Shown here: positions 8,825-17,369 of the stretch, in pieces
Layout of the letters: the number at the start of each line of letters is the position of its first letter
Numbering within the stretch: the first letter of the stretch is position 1
Source of the DNA: CBDCGV01 sp965216955
GTDB taxonomy: Bacteria > Bacteroidota > Bacteroidia > Chitinophagales > JADIYW01
NCBI GenBank assembly: GCA_965216955.1
Contig: CBDCGV010000006.1
Location: 62,001 to 126,000, forward strand
Length of the DNA stretch: 64,000 nucleotides
Direction: 5' to 3'
The notes under the pieces: generated by a model
Databases searched by the model: none
What the model was told of the DNA's origin: nothing
What the model saw: only the letters and a program-made list of their open reading frames with translations
Position numbers and translations under genes: made by a program

Positions 8825-9155
8825 TTTATGCAATTGAATTTTGTCGTCGTTAGTAAAAGTTACTTCAATCCCAGAGTGAATAATAGAAAGTTTAATAGGA
8901 TACGTTATATTCGAATAACTATTAAATTATAATGTTTTCATTTAAATTATAATTCATCAGGTATTATAAATACACAACGCAGTCTTAACAACACAATACA
9001 AACAAAAGAATATAAATAATTTAAAAGCACATAATAAGATCAAGCTAAATAGTCTGGTTTTTTTTCCACCCCTTGCATTTCTTGGAATAACGATTTTTTT
9101 TAGTTTAACAAAGCCAAAACGGTTTTTAGAAGTTGTAAGTCAAATTCACCAATGG

Positions 9156-10547
9156 GTGTTGGATTATTTTGGATGGCTATTTAATTGGAGCAGCTTTATT
9201 TTTCTAATTCTTTTAGCGACAGTTTACATTTCTCCACTGGGAAAACTCAAAATAGGAGGTGAAAAAGCAAAGCCCATATTAACTAAATGGCGTTGGTTTG
9301 CTATTGCTATATGCACTACCATAGCTACTGGTATATTATTTTGGGGATGTGCTGAACCATTATACCATTTTCACAGTCCTCCTATGGAACTGGGATTTGA
9401 TAGTACTTCAAAAGAGGCCTTTAATTTTAGTTTATCCACCATGTATATGCATTGGTCTATTACCCCATATGGAATTTATTGTATAACAGGCCTCTTGTTT
9501 GCTATTGTATATTATAATTACAAACAACCCTTTCGTATTAGTTCACTTTTTTATCCCCTTTTAGGAAACAAGACGAATAAAAAGATTTTACAATTGGTAG
9601 ATACTCTTTGCTTATATGCCCTGACATTAGGGATGTCAGCATCACTTGCAACTGGTATTTTAGCATTAATGGGAGGTTTAGAAACTAATTTTAATATTGC
9701 CAAATCCCATGTAACTATGGCTCTAATTGGGTTAGCGATTATTTTTACTTTTATAGCTTCAGCTGCCAGTGGGTTACAAAGGGGAATTAAGACACTTTCT
9801 AATATTAGCTTAATTTCATTTATCATTCTAGCCATAGTGGTATTTACCTTTGGTCCTACTATTGGTATAATAAAGGGTTTTAGTAGTAGTATTATAACGT
9901 ATGTAAATACTTTTGTTAGTACCAGTACTGGTATTGGTAGCCCTATAAATAAAGATTGGTTGGATGGATGGACCATTTTTTACTGGGCCAATTGGTTTGC
10001 ATGGGCACCGATATCATGCCTGTTTTTAGGTCGGCTAGCAGTGGGGTATTCAGTAAGGGAATTTGTACAGTGTAATTTATTACTCCCCTCTTTGTTTGCT
10101 ATATTATGGATGAGTATTTTCAGTGGTACTACATTACTATTTGATATAGCTCAGCATGGCTCTTTATTTAGCTTAATGAAAGAAACAGGAGAAGAAAGTG
10201 TAATGTATGCCATATTTAATCAATTGCCATTTGGGCGATTGATTAGTATTTCCACAATTTTAATGATTTTTATTTCTTATGTAACTGCCGCGGATTCCAA
10301 CATATCAGCCATGAGTTCAATCAGTAGTCACGGTATTGACCCTAAACACCCAGAAGCACCAATATGGATAAAAATAATTTGGGGAGTAATTATTGGTATA
10401 ATCTCATGGATTATGCTTACTTATGCAGGTATTGATGGAATCAAGATGTTATCAGTTTTGGGAGGGTTCCCTGCCTTATTTATTATTATTTTAGCTGCTT
10501 GTGGGTTATTAAAATTACTTATTCATAGTAATACAATTCCAAAATAG
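9156..10547 (+). CDS. BCCT-family transporter (betaine/carnitine/choline type), start uncertain
   Basis: A 463-residue integral membrane protein is read from GTG at 9156. BCCT signatures are clear: GILFWGCAEPLYHFHSPP near residues 60-77, and the aromatic block WTIFYWANWFAWAP near 272-285, followed by REFV. The family imports quaternary amines, usually driven by sodium or protons. From 9156 the first transmembrane helix is missing. In the same open frame upstream (about 9030-9155) the codons give LNSLVFFPPLAFLGITIFF and then KPKRFLEVVSQIHQW, which fits BCCT helix 1. No ATG, GTG or TTG occurs there. The true start may therefore be a rare codon, or the start has been lost. Full length would be about 505 residues. 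Confidence 0.85.
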   Translation: MLDYFGWLFNWSSFIFLILLATVYISPLGKLKIGGEKAKPILTKWRWFAIAICTTIATGILFWGCAEPLYHFHSPPMELGFDSTSKEAFNFSLSTMYMHWSITPYGIYCITGLLFAIVYYNYKQPFRISSLFYPLLGNKTNKKILQLVDTLCLYALTLGMSASLATGILALMGGLETNFNIAKSHVTMALIGLAIIFTFIASAASGLQRGIKTLSNISLISFIILAIVVFTFGPTIGIIKGFSSSIITYVNTFVSTSTGIGSPINKDWLDGWTIFYWANWFAWAPISCLFLGRLAVGYSVREFVQCNLLLPSLFAILWMSIFSGTTLLFDIAQHGSLFSLMKETGEESVMYAIFNQLPFGRLISISTILMIFISYVTAADSNISAMSSISSHGIDPKHPEAPIWIKIIWGVIIGIISWIMLTYAGIDGIKMLSVLGGFPALFIIILAACGLLKLLIHSNTIPK

Positions 10548-10588
10548 TATTTGAGAAGAATTATAAATATAAGAGATACTATCTTTTA

Positions 10589-10906
10589 CTATATAAACTT
10601 CAAAATTATAATGACTCCTCCACAAACCAAGGTTCCAAATACGATGCCTTGCATCGTTCGGGGCTTATCAAGTGAATTGGCTATTGCCAAAAATAGCAGA
10701 TTGATGAGTAAAGCCATACTCATAATTTTAGCTAGAATATTGCCGTTTTTTGATAACTTAAAAAAATCATCCCAAGAGCCAACATCTGCCAAAAAGAGGA
10801 CATAAAACAAAAAATATCCTAATATGGGACCTATTAAACCTAAAACTAGACCCAACCAAAGGCTGTTGTATTTATTACGTTTTACTTGATAAGCACCTTC
10901 ATGCAT
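10589..10906 (-). CDS. small integral membrane protein next to surE
   Basis: About 105 residues with three hydrophobic segments (LWLGLVLGLIGPILGYFLFYV, then AKIMSMALLINLLFLAIA, then IVFGTLVCGGVIIILKF). I know of no defined function. A GTG at 10915 is also in frame, but I prefer the ATG at 10906-10904. It overlaps the surE stop by one base as TAATG, the same coupling seen at several other junctions here. The gene is the second member of a surE operon. Confidence 0.7.
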   Translation of the reverse strand: MHEGAYQVKRNKYNSLWLGLVLGLIGPILGYFLFYVLFLADVGSWDDFFKLSKNGNILAKIMSMALLINLLFLAIANSLDKPRTMQGIVFGTLVCGGVIIILKFI

Positions 10907-11670
10907 TACTCCCACTCTGTATTTAATTTTCTTATTAATTGATGATCTGTTAAATCATACATTACTGGCACTACAGAAACATAACCATTGTTCAGTGCCC
11001 ATTCATCTGTATCTTCTCCATGATCATAATTAACAAAACGTCCAGTTAACCAAAAATATTTTTTACCACTTGGATCTTGTCTCTCATCAAACTCTTCCAC
11101 CCATTTGGCATCCGCTTGGCGGCAAATCTTATATCCCTTGATCTCCTCTTTACTCAAATTAGGAATGTTCACATTTAAAACGCTCCCCTTAGGAAAATCA
11201 CTTTCTAGTACTTTTTTTGTTAAAATACCTGCATAATGTGCTGCCCCTGAAAAATCTGCATCAAAATCATAATTCAGCAATGAAAAACCTATCGCCGGAA
11301 TGCCATCGATAGCCGCTTCCATAGCCGCAGACATCGTTCCAGAATAGATCACATTAATAGAAGAATTTGAACCATGGTTAATTCCTGACACACATATATC
11401 CGGCCTTCGTGGCAACAGCTTATCCAAAGCTATTTTTACACAGTCTACTGGTGTTCCGGAGCATTGATATGCCGGAATTTCATCGAATACGTCCATTTTA
11501 GTAATTCGTAAGGGCTCATGAATGGTAATGGCATGCCCCATTCCACTTTGTGGACTATCTGGCGCCACTACAAAAACATCTCCTAAAGATTGCATGGTAT
11601 TTACTAATGATTTGATTCCCGGTGCAATTATCCCGTCATCATTAGTAACTAAAATTAATGGTTTCTGCAT
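10906..11670 (-). CDS. surE: 5'/3'-nucleotidase SurE
   Basis: The 254-residue metal-dependent phosphatase hydrolyses nucleoside 5'- and 3'-monophosphates in the cytoplasm and is linked to stationary-phase survival. The family motif VTNDDG is at residues 8-13, with Asp11/Asp12 as metal ligands. VVAPDSPQSGMGHAIT, GTPVDCVKIA and SGINHGSN follow at the expected places. Length matches the family (about 250). It overlaps the downstream membrane-protein gene by one base (TAATG). Its 5' side faces a divergent DUF4230 operon across about 100 bases holding a perfect palindrome. Confidence 0.95.
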   Translation of the reverse strand: MQKPLILVTNDDGIIAPGIKSLVNTMQSLGDVFVVAPDSPQSGMGHAITIHEPLRITKMDVFDEIPAYQCSGTPVDCVKIALDKLLPRRPDICVSGINHGSNSSINVIYSGTMSAAMEAAIDGIPAIGFSLLNYDFDADFSGAAHYAGILTKKVLESDFPKGSVLNVNIPNLSKEEIKGYKICRQADAKWVEEFDERQDPSGKKYFWLTGRFVNYDHGEDTDEWALNNGYVSVVPVMYDLTDHQLIRKLNTEWE

Positions 11671-11696
11671 GAGTCAAATGTAAGGTTTTTAAATGG

Positions 11697-11721
11697 ACCT
11701 GTTAGGTTGAACCTAACAGGT
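11697..11721. repeat. 25-bp near-perfect palindrome with a following direct repeat
   Basis: Two 12-base arms, ACCTGTTAGGTT and AACCTAACAGGT, flank a single G. Just downstream, the 11-mer CAGGTTCGAAA occurs twice in tandem (11716-11737). The element lies between the divergent surE and DUF4230 promoter regions, so it is not an ordinary terminator. It could be a regulator-binding site or a member of a small dispersed repeat family. Confidence 0.7.
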
Positions 11722-11771
11722 TCGAAACAGGTTCGAAAAAAAACTTAAATTAGGCATTCATTCCTACTTTA

Positions 11772-12386
11772 ATGAAATCATTATACAAAATACTAGGACT
11801 TGCCTTGCTAATAGTTTTAGCTCACTTTTTACTATTGAAACCCATTTCGAAAATCTTTAACAAAAAAAAGGTAACATCTGTAGAAAGTACTGTATTAATG
11901 GAGCGGTTTGAGAAGGTGTGTAAAATTGTTAATATTGAAGGCTATATATCCGAAATATTAGATTACAAAGATTTCGAAATTATCAATTTCCCCGGATTTA
12001 GAAAAAAGGCGCTTATTAAAGCGGAGGCAAAAATTTTAGTCGGTTATGATCTTGAAAATATAAATATCCGACTTGATCATAATAAAAAAATCATTTTTAT
12101 TGATTCTCTTTCAACTCCGCAAATCTTGGCTATTGACAATAAGCTCTCTTATTACGACCTGTCTGAGGGACTCTTTAACAACTTTAAAGAAGAGGACTTA
12201 AACCAGCTTAATAATAAAAGTCGACAACTCATTGAAGAAAAGGTAAATGAATCTTCGTTATTTAAAGAAGCTGAAAATCAAATGCACCATCTATTGATGT
12301 TGTTTACTGCTGTCGCTGCAGAAGGTGGATGGGAATTGAAATACAAAAATAAAACCTTAGATTTCGGAGAACACAAATACCAATAA
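11772..12386 (+). CDS. DUF4230 domain protein, membrane-anchored
   Basis: The 204-residue protein has one N-terminal transmembrane helix (residues about 5-26, YKILGLALLIVLAHFLLLKP). A DUF4230-like domain follows, with KALIKAEAKILVGYDLENI and a later LLMLFTAVAAEGGWEL tail. The family is widespread in Bacteroidota and Firmicutes and has no known function. It is first in a four-gene operon. Its TAA overlaps the next ATG (TAATG at 12384-12388), so translation of the two is probably coupled. Confidence 0.8.
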   Translation: MKSLYKILGLALLIVLAHFLLLKPISKIFNKKKVTSVESTVLMERFEKVCKIVNIEGYISEILDYKDFEIINFPGFRKKALIKAEAKILVGYDLENINIRLDHNKKIIFIDSLSTPQILAIDNKLSYYDLSEGLFNNFKEEDLNQLNNKSRQLIEEKVNESSLFKEAENQMHHLLMLFTAVAAEGGWELKYKNKTLDFGEHKYQ

Positions 12387-12865
12387 TGGAAATTTTAGCA
12401 ATTGTTTTAGGCATTCTACTTATTCTTTTGGGAATTACATTCAGTGTTTTACCTCCTATTCCCGGGCCGCCATTCGCACTTGGAGGACTTCTGCTATTGC
12501 ATTTTTTGCATGATGGAGTCACATTCAGCAGTACTTTTTTAATAATAATGACAATTGCAACAGCGCTAATTTTGATTTTAGATTACTTAGTTCCTATTTG
12601 GGGAACTAAAAAGTTTGGAGGTACTAAAGCTGGAGTTAGAGGCAGTATTGTCGGACTGATATTGGGGTTAATATTTATGGGGCCGCTAGGCATCATTTTA
12701 GGGCCTTTTTTAGGTGCCTTGATTGCGGAATTGATTACCGGTAATGATATGAATACTGCCTTTAAATCGGGTTTTGGCTCTTTTATTGGGTTCTTGTTAG
12801 GAACAGGACTTAAATTGGGGATATCTATCCTAATGTCTATACAGTTTATTAAAGCTTTGATTTAA
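12386..12865 (+). CDS. DUF456 family integral membrane protein
   Basis: The 159-residue hydrophobic protein has about four membrane segments. A Gly-rich central part (GTKKFGGTKAGVRGSIVGLILGL) and the PPIPGPP motif after helix 1 are typical of DUF456. Function unknown. It overlaps the genes on both sides by one base, as TAATG at 12386 and at 12865. Confidence 0.85.
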   Translation: MEILAIVLGILLILLGITFSVLPPIPGPPFALGGLLLLHFLHDGVTFSSTFLIIMTIATALILILDYLVPIWGTKKFGGTKAGVRGSIVGLILGLIFMGPLGIILGPFLGALIAELITGNDMNTAFKSGFGSFIGFLLGTGLKLGISILMSIQFIKALI

Positions 12866-13383
12866 TGAAAAAGACTTTTATAAATAAGGTATGGCACACA
12901 AATAAACTTCTTTTTGCATTTATAATTGGCTTTGTTTTTTTTCAAGCCTTCTTCCTCTTCAAAAGAGTACACAATTTTCCTTTTTACGTTTTTGATATGT
13001 ATTCCAGACAAGAACACAAAACCTCACAAACATCTATTTTTGATATTTACATAAATAACGATAAGCTAGACCTTAATAAATTAACAACCAAAAAAAAACT
13101 TATCCTCAACAAACAAATTGCCTATTATGACAACTTCATTACCAATGGCTCAGACCGTTGGGTTCCTTTACTTGACAAGATTTCAAAAAGGACTCCAATT
13201 GATCTTTCCACAAGACTCAAAAACTCTTTCGATAAAAGCGAACAATTCCCTTCATGGCTTATTAATTATTTAGGATATAACTTTCATGAAACAGAGTCTT
13301 TAAAGGTTATAAAAACAAATTACCATCTCTATCCAAAGCCAACACCAACTAAAAGTGAAATTATTATTCAAGTGGGCAACTAA
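12865..13383 (+). CDS. hypothetical single-pass membrane protein
   Basis: I do not recognise a family. The 172-residue basic protein has one transmembrane helix near the N-terminus (about residues 14-32, LLFAFIIGFVFFQAFFLFKR). A soluble domain with many Lys, Asn and aromatic residues follows, probably outside the cytoplasm. It is coupled by TAATG to DUF456 before it and to the multi-pass protein after it. The pair may form a complex with the next gene product, as HTTM-like proteins often have a soluble neighbour. That is inference. Confidence 0.65.
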   Translation: MKKTFINKVWHTNKLLFAFIIGFVFFQAFFLFKRVHNFPFYVFDMYSRQEHKTSQTSIFDIYINNDKLDLNKLTTKKKLILNKQIAYYDNFITNGSDRWVPLLDKISKRTPIDLSTRLKNSFDKSEQFPSWLINYLGYNFHETESLKVIKTNYHLYPKPTPTKSEIIIQVGN

Positions 13384-14195
13384 TGGGTACGATCATCAAT
13401 CATACAAAACAAAGCTTTATACTCTTATTTACCATCTTATGGACTATTTGTTGGAGTTATGATCTTTTTTCAAGTAGCTTATTACATCAACTATACAACG
13501 CGCCATTCTTTGACATTGAAATAGACCGAACGTTTTGGGCAATCTTTGCACTTGGTATCCCTCAATTTATTATATCCAATAAGTGGTGTTGTCTTCTTTT
13601 AGATGGTTTAGTTTTAATCTTGCCTTTTATATTATGTTTTAAACCCAATAAAATCATTATATCATTAATTTGGTTAACTGTCATTTTAATACATACCATT
13701 ACTGTTCAGGCTTATACCTCCAATCATTCAAAACTCGATGTTTCCATTTTTTTATTTGCGATTGCATTTTGTTTTAATAAACAATCTTTTACCCTATCCA
13801 TTAAAGCTATAAGATTTTACTTGCTATTTGTTTTTTGCAGTGCTGCTATGTATAAATTGTTCAATGGCGCCCTAATTGATAAAACTTTGCTAACCAATAT
13901 TTTGTCTTATCAAAATCTTGAACAATTGCTATATGTTCCCAATCATATAACTTCAAAAGTCACTGACCTTTTATTAAATCATCCTACGATAGCTTACTTA
14001 AATTATTGGTGTTTATTTTTACTTCAATGTGCTTTTTTTATGGGGTGGTTCACCTATAAATATGATAAATTTTTACTCTTTCTATTTGTGTTATTTATAG
14101 TACTTACTTTTGTTGTAATGGGCATTTTAAATCCTAAAGCATTAACGTTAGGGCTTCCCTTTCTATGGTACTCTTTACATCATAAAGTGCACTAA
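13383..14195 (+). CDS. multi-pass membrane protein, possibly HTTM-like
   Basis: The 270-residue protein has about seven or eight hydrophobic segments. The section FYLLFVFCSAAMYKLFNG followed by a charged loop loosely recalls the horizontally transferred transmembrane (HTTM, vitamin-K-carboxylase-like) fold, but no catalytic residue can be confirmed. It is the last gene of the DUF4230-DUF456 operon and starts within the TAATG overlap at 13383. Function unknown. Confidence 0.6.
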   Translation: MGTIINHTKQSFILLFTILWTICWSYDLFSSSLLHQLYNAPFFDIEIDRTFWAIFALGIPQFIISNKWCCLLLDGLVLILPFILCFKPNKIIISLIWLTVILIHTITVQAYTSNHSKLDVSIFLFAIAFCFNKQSFTLSIKAIRFYLLFVFCSAAMYKLFNGALIDKTLLTNILSYQNLEQLLYVPNHITSKVTDLLLNHPTIAYLNYWCLFLLQCAFFMGWFTYKYDKFLLFLFVLFIVLTFVVMGILNPKALTLGLPFLWYSLHHKVH

Positions 14196-14225
14196 TTTTT
14201 ATATTTTTAGAATTAAACTATGTGT

Positions 14226-15236
14226 ATGAAACGATTATCTATCTTAACCATTGTTTGTCTATTCTTATATCTCCCAAATACAAAAGCACAATTTGGCAGC
14301 AAACTAAAAAACAAGGTTTTTGACATTCTAGAAAAAAGTACAGAAGAGAAAGTAGAAGAAAAGACCGAAGAAGTTTTTGATAAATCAACAGAAAAAGCTG
14401 AAGAATCGATCAAAAAAGACAATAAAAAAACAACCACTCCTCCTCCAGAAGAACCCGCTTATAATGAAGCAGACCTACAGAAATTGATGGAAATGATGGA
14501 GCAAATGACCTCCAACAGCACTCCTATTGACTATCCTGATATTGAGGGTGTTGAGCCAAGCAATTTTATTGGAAGTCTAGAGATGTTAATAGAGCAGTAT
14601 GCTGCCAATGGGCAAAGAAAAAAAGATGAAGATGGAAATATTTCGTGGTTTATTGATGAATATAAAGTAGCTATTGTTCCCGTTGCAAAGCTTAACGGAG
14701 AGCAACAAGACACACGCATGATTGTAAACAGAAAAAAAGGCACCATGACGATGCTTACCAATGATGGAGGAGAAAAACAAGGTGTTATCATGAAAATGAA
14801 TGACATTAATTTGAATATTGAAGACACCGAACTAGAAGAAGAAATAGAAAATACGACTGTTAAAATAACCAATGAAACAAAAATCATAGATGGATATAAA
14901 TGTAAAAAAGTACTTGCCTCTAGTGATGATGTTGAAACTGAAACATGGATAACAGATCAGGTTCCACTTAGCATAGATAAGTTGTTCGGATTGATGAGTT
15001 TTAATATTCAATCAAAAGGGAAAAACCCATATGAAGAAAAATTTGGGCACATTAAAGGTCTCCCAATAGAATCCACTTCAAAAGATAAAACAACTGGAGA
15101 AGTATCAAAGATGAGTATAAAAAACATCGTTAGAGGCTATGTAGATAAAAGCAAATTCAGTACTGAAGGGTATCAAATGAGTGCAATGCCTAATTTTTCC
15201 AATGAAATGCTAAAAATGCAAAATTTGGGATATTAA
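14226..15236 (+). CDS. secreted DUF4412 domain protein
   Basis: About 336 residues. The N-terminus MKRLSILTIVCLFLYLPNTKAQ is a clear signal peptide cleaved after A-x-A-like residues, so the ATG at 14226 is preferred over the ATG six bases earlier. A highly charged Lys/Glu low-complexity stretch follows (about residues 30-75, likely coiled coil). Next is a DUF4412-like beta-rich domain with DGYKCKKVLAS and TETWITDQVPLSI. The family is periplasmic or outer-membrane-associated in Bacteroidota, with no known activity. Confidence 0.75.
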   Translation: MKRLSILTIVCLFLYLPNTKAQFGSKLKNKVFDILEKSTEEKVEEKTEEVFDKSTEKAEESIKKDNKKTTTPPPEEPAYNEADLQKLMEMMEQMTSNSTPIDYPDIEGVEPSNFIGSLEMLIEQYAANGQRKKDEDGNISWFIDEYKVAIVPVAKLNGEQQDTRMIVNRKKGTMTMLTNDGGEKQGVIMKMNDINLNIEDTELEEEIENTTVKITNETKIIDGYKCKKVLASSDDVETETWITDQVPLSIDKLFGLMSFNIQSKGKNPYEEKFGHIKGLPIESTSKDKTTGEVSKMSIKNIVRGYVDKSKFSTEGYQMSAMPNFSNEMLKMQNLGY

Positions 15237-15265
15237 TTTCTAATATTGCCCTTTATTAAACAATA

Positions 15266-15883
15266 ATGATTACCTACCTTATCATCGGTATTACCGTATT
15301 AACTTCTATCAGGGCTTTTAACAATGGCGCTGTATTACAGCAACTCATTTTTAACCCTTATATAGTCACTCGAGAAAAACAATGGTATAGGTTTCTAAGT
15401 TCAGGGCTTATACATGGCAGCTATATGCATTTATTTGTAAATATGTATGTACTGTATATGTTTGGAACTTTTTTAGAAGATTCCTTAGATATTCTTTTCA
15501 AGGATACTGGCAAAATCGTATACATGGCTTTATACTTTGTAGGAATGATTTTTAGTCATAGTTTATCTTTCTTCAAACATAAAAACGACAATTATTACAA
15601 TAGCTTGGGTGCGTCTGGTGCTGTTTCAGCAGTAGTATTTGCGGGAATAGCCATTAACCCGCTACAAGGTATAGGCATTATCTTTATTCCTGTTTTTATT
15701 CCAGGATTTATATTTGGATTATTATACTTGGCCTATTCCGCCTATATGGGACAGCAAGGGGACAGTCGTATTGGACATGATGCACATTTTATGGGCGCCA
15801 TTTTTGGCTTCTTCTTTCTTTTTATTCTCAAGCCAGCTTTGTTTTCAAACTTTATTCAGCAAATAATGGGATATTTCTCCTAA
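15266..15883 (+). CDS. rhomboid-family intramembrane serine protease
   Basis: The 205-residue protein has about six transmembrane segments. The catalytic pair is visible: Ser118 in the GxSG motif (SLGASGAV) and His174 in HDAHFMGAIFG. The first loop holds the conserved WYRFLSSGLIHGSYMHLFVNM pattern of family helices L1-TM2. It cleaves transmembrane substrates within the membrane. The gene sits about 30 bases after the DUF4412 gene and 22 bases before a small coiled-coil protein gene. Confidence 0.92.
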   Translation: MITYLIIGITVLTSIRAFNNGAVLQQLIFNPYIVTREKQWYRFLSSGLIHGSYMHLFVNMYVLYMFGTFLEDSLDILFKDTGKIVYMALYFVGMIFSHSLSFFKHKNDNYYNSLGASGAVSAVVFAGIAINPLQGIGIIFIPVFIPGFIFGLLYLAYSAYMGQQGDSRIGHDAHFMGAIFGFFFLFILKPALFSNFIQQIMGYFS

Positions 15884-15905
15884 ATTAATAGGAAAATATT
15901 TCAAA

Positions 15906-16238
15906 ATGGAAGATGGATTATTGATGCTGGCACTTTTGCTCTTTGGGATATTAATGGGATGGACCATTGGAAAAATATCATATGATAAACTTAAAGCACA
16001 TTACAATAGTATCTCTTATAAATACGATGTTCTAGAAAAGGATCATCAACAGATCAGGGCAGAATTAAAGCTAGCTAATGAGAGCAATTTTGATTTAAGG
16101 AAAAGACTCAATTTATTAATTGACGAACACACCTATTTCAATGATAATCAGCAAACTAAGTACTTAGAAGACCAAATTGAACTTTTGAAAGCAGCAAATA
16201 TCAATTTAAATGAACGACTTCAGCAATACGAATCCTAG
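15906..16238 (+). CDS. small membrane-anchored coiled-coil protein
   Basis: The 110-residue protein has one N-terminal transmembrane helix (residues 4-20, GLLMLALLLFGILMGW). The remainder is a continuous helix with heptad pattern, reaching the C-terminus. The layout resembles LapA-like or DUF-type membrane coiled coils, but no named family is certain. It follows the rhomboid gene closely and may share its transcript. Confidence 0.6.
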   Translation: MEDGLLMLALLLFGILMGWTIGKISYDKLKAHYNSISYKYDVLEKDHQQIRAELKLANESNFDLRKRLNLLIDEHTYFNDNQQTKYLEDQIELLKAANINLNERLQQYES

Positions 16239-16305
16239 TAAATGTCATTGTCAATTGTTAATTTCTTTAAGTAGATAGCTTTAATCAAACTACTATATTT
16301 ACCCT

Positions 16306-17367
16306 ATGCTAGTTTTAATTATCTTTTTTATAATGGCCATTGGCTTCTCATTTTTATGTTCAATTTTGGAAGCCGTTTTATTAAGTATAACCCCTTCTTA
16401 CATAAGTATTAAAGAAAAAGAAGGCAGCTCTATTGCCCAAGATCTTAAAAAATTCAAGGAAGATATTGATCGCCCTTTATCCGCAATATTAACTTTAAAT
16501 ACAATAGCTCATACCGTAGGGGCCATTGGCGTTGGAGCCCAGGCCGGGAAAGCACTCGGACATTGGGGAGGTTTAAATTTATTTGGAATCCATATAGGCA
16601 CCGAAAGTATTATTGCCACCATCATGACTTTAGCCGTTCTAATTCTATCTGAAATCATTCCTAAAACCATTGGCGCCAATAATTGGAAAGCCTTGACACC
16701 AATAACCGTTAGAACCCTTAAAGTTTTACTATTCATTTTAAGTCCATTGATATGGATCAGCCAATTAATTACGAAAGGGCTTAAAAAGGATAAGGAAAAA
16801 AGTGTTTTAACAAGAGCTGATTTTTTAGCAATGACCGAAGTAAGTGCCGAAGAAGGTGTTTTAGGAGAAGATGAAAGCACTGTTATCAAAAATATAATGG
16901 ATTTTAGCAAAGTCGCCGTTCATGATATCATGACACCCAGAACAGTTGTTGAAGCCTGTCAAGAAGACATTACACTAAAAGAATACTATGATAGTAAAGA
17001 AGACATTCCTTATTCGAGAATTCCCGTGTATGGAGAAAGTTTAGATAAAATAAATGGCTACTTTCTTAAAGATCATCTACAAGACCAGCTTATTAAAGGC
17101 AACCTTAATGCTCATGTCAAAAGTATAAAAAGACCGATCCATGCTGTATCAGAAAACTTAAATATAAGAACTGCCTTTAAGCAATTAATGGATAAGAAAG
17201 AGCATATTGCACTGGTTATTGATGAATTTGGAGGCGTTGAAGGTATTGTAACATTAGAAGATATAGTTGAAACTCTAATCGGTATGGAAATTACAGATGA
17301 ATATGATGAGTTTGAAGATCTCCAAAAAAGGGCAAAAGAACTTTGGGAGAAGAAAGCTTCTAAATAA
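16306..17367 (+). CDS. CNNM/hemolysin-C-family protein (DUF21 plus CBS pair)
   Basis: 353 residues. An N-terminal DUF21/CNNM membrane domain (about residues 1-165) includes ILTLNTIAHTVGAIGVGAQ and ILSEIIPKTIGA. A CBS-domain pair follows (about 195-330) with VHDIMTPRTVVEA and ALVIDEFGGVEGIVTLEDIVETLIG. The C-terminal CorC_HlyC domain seen in longer relatives is absent. The family is linked to magnesium or cobalt efflux. It lies 2 bases before the MscS gene, so the two form a small ion-homeostasis operon. Confidence 0.88.
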   Translation: MLVLIIFFIMAIGFSFLCSILEAVLLSITPSYISIKEKEGSSIAQDLKKFKEDIDRPLSAILTLNTIAHTVGAIGVGAQAGKALGHWGGLNLFGIHIGTESIIATIMTLAVLILSEIIPKTIGANNWKALTPITVRTLKVLLFILSPLIWISQLITKGLKKDKEKSVLTRADFLAMTEVSAEEGVLGEDESTVIKNIMDFSKVAVHDIMTPRTVVEACQEDITLKEYYDSKEDIPYSRIPVYGESLDKINGYFLKDHLQDQLIKGNLNAHVKSIKRPIHAVSENLNIRTAFKQLMDKKEHIALVIDEFGGVEGIVTLEDIVETLIGMEITDEYDEFEDLQKRAKELWEKKASK

Positions 17368-17369
17368 GT

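Noticed and set aside
9551..9976. Minus-strand 141-codon open frame inside the BCCT gene
   Set aside because: It is fully antisense to a gene with strong family motifs, so it is a shadow frame.
11772..14195. Toxin-antitoxin or defence island around the small membrane genes
   Set aside because: No nuclease, protease-target or NTPase motifs occur in these proteins, and DUF4230 and DUF456 are ordinary chromosomal families.
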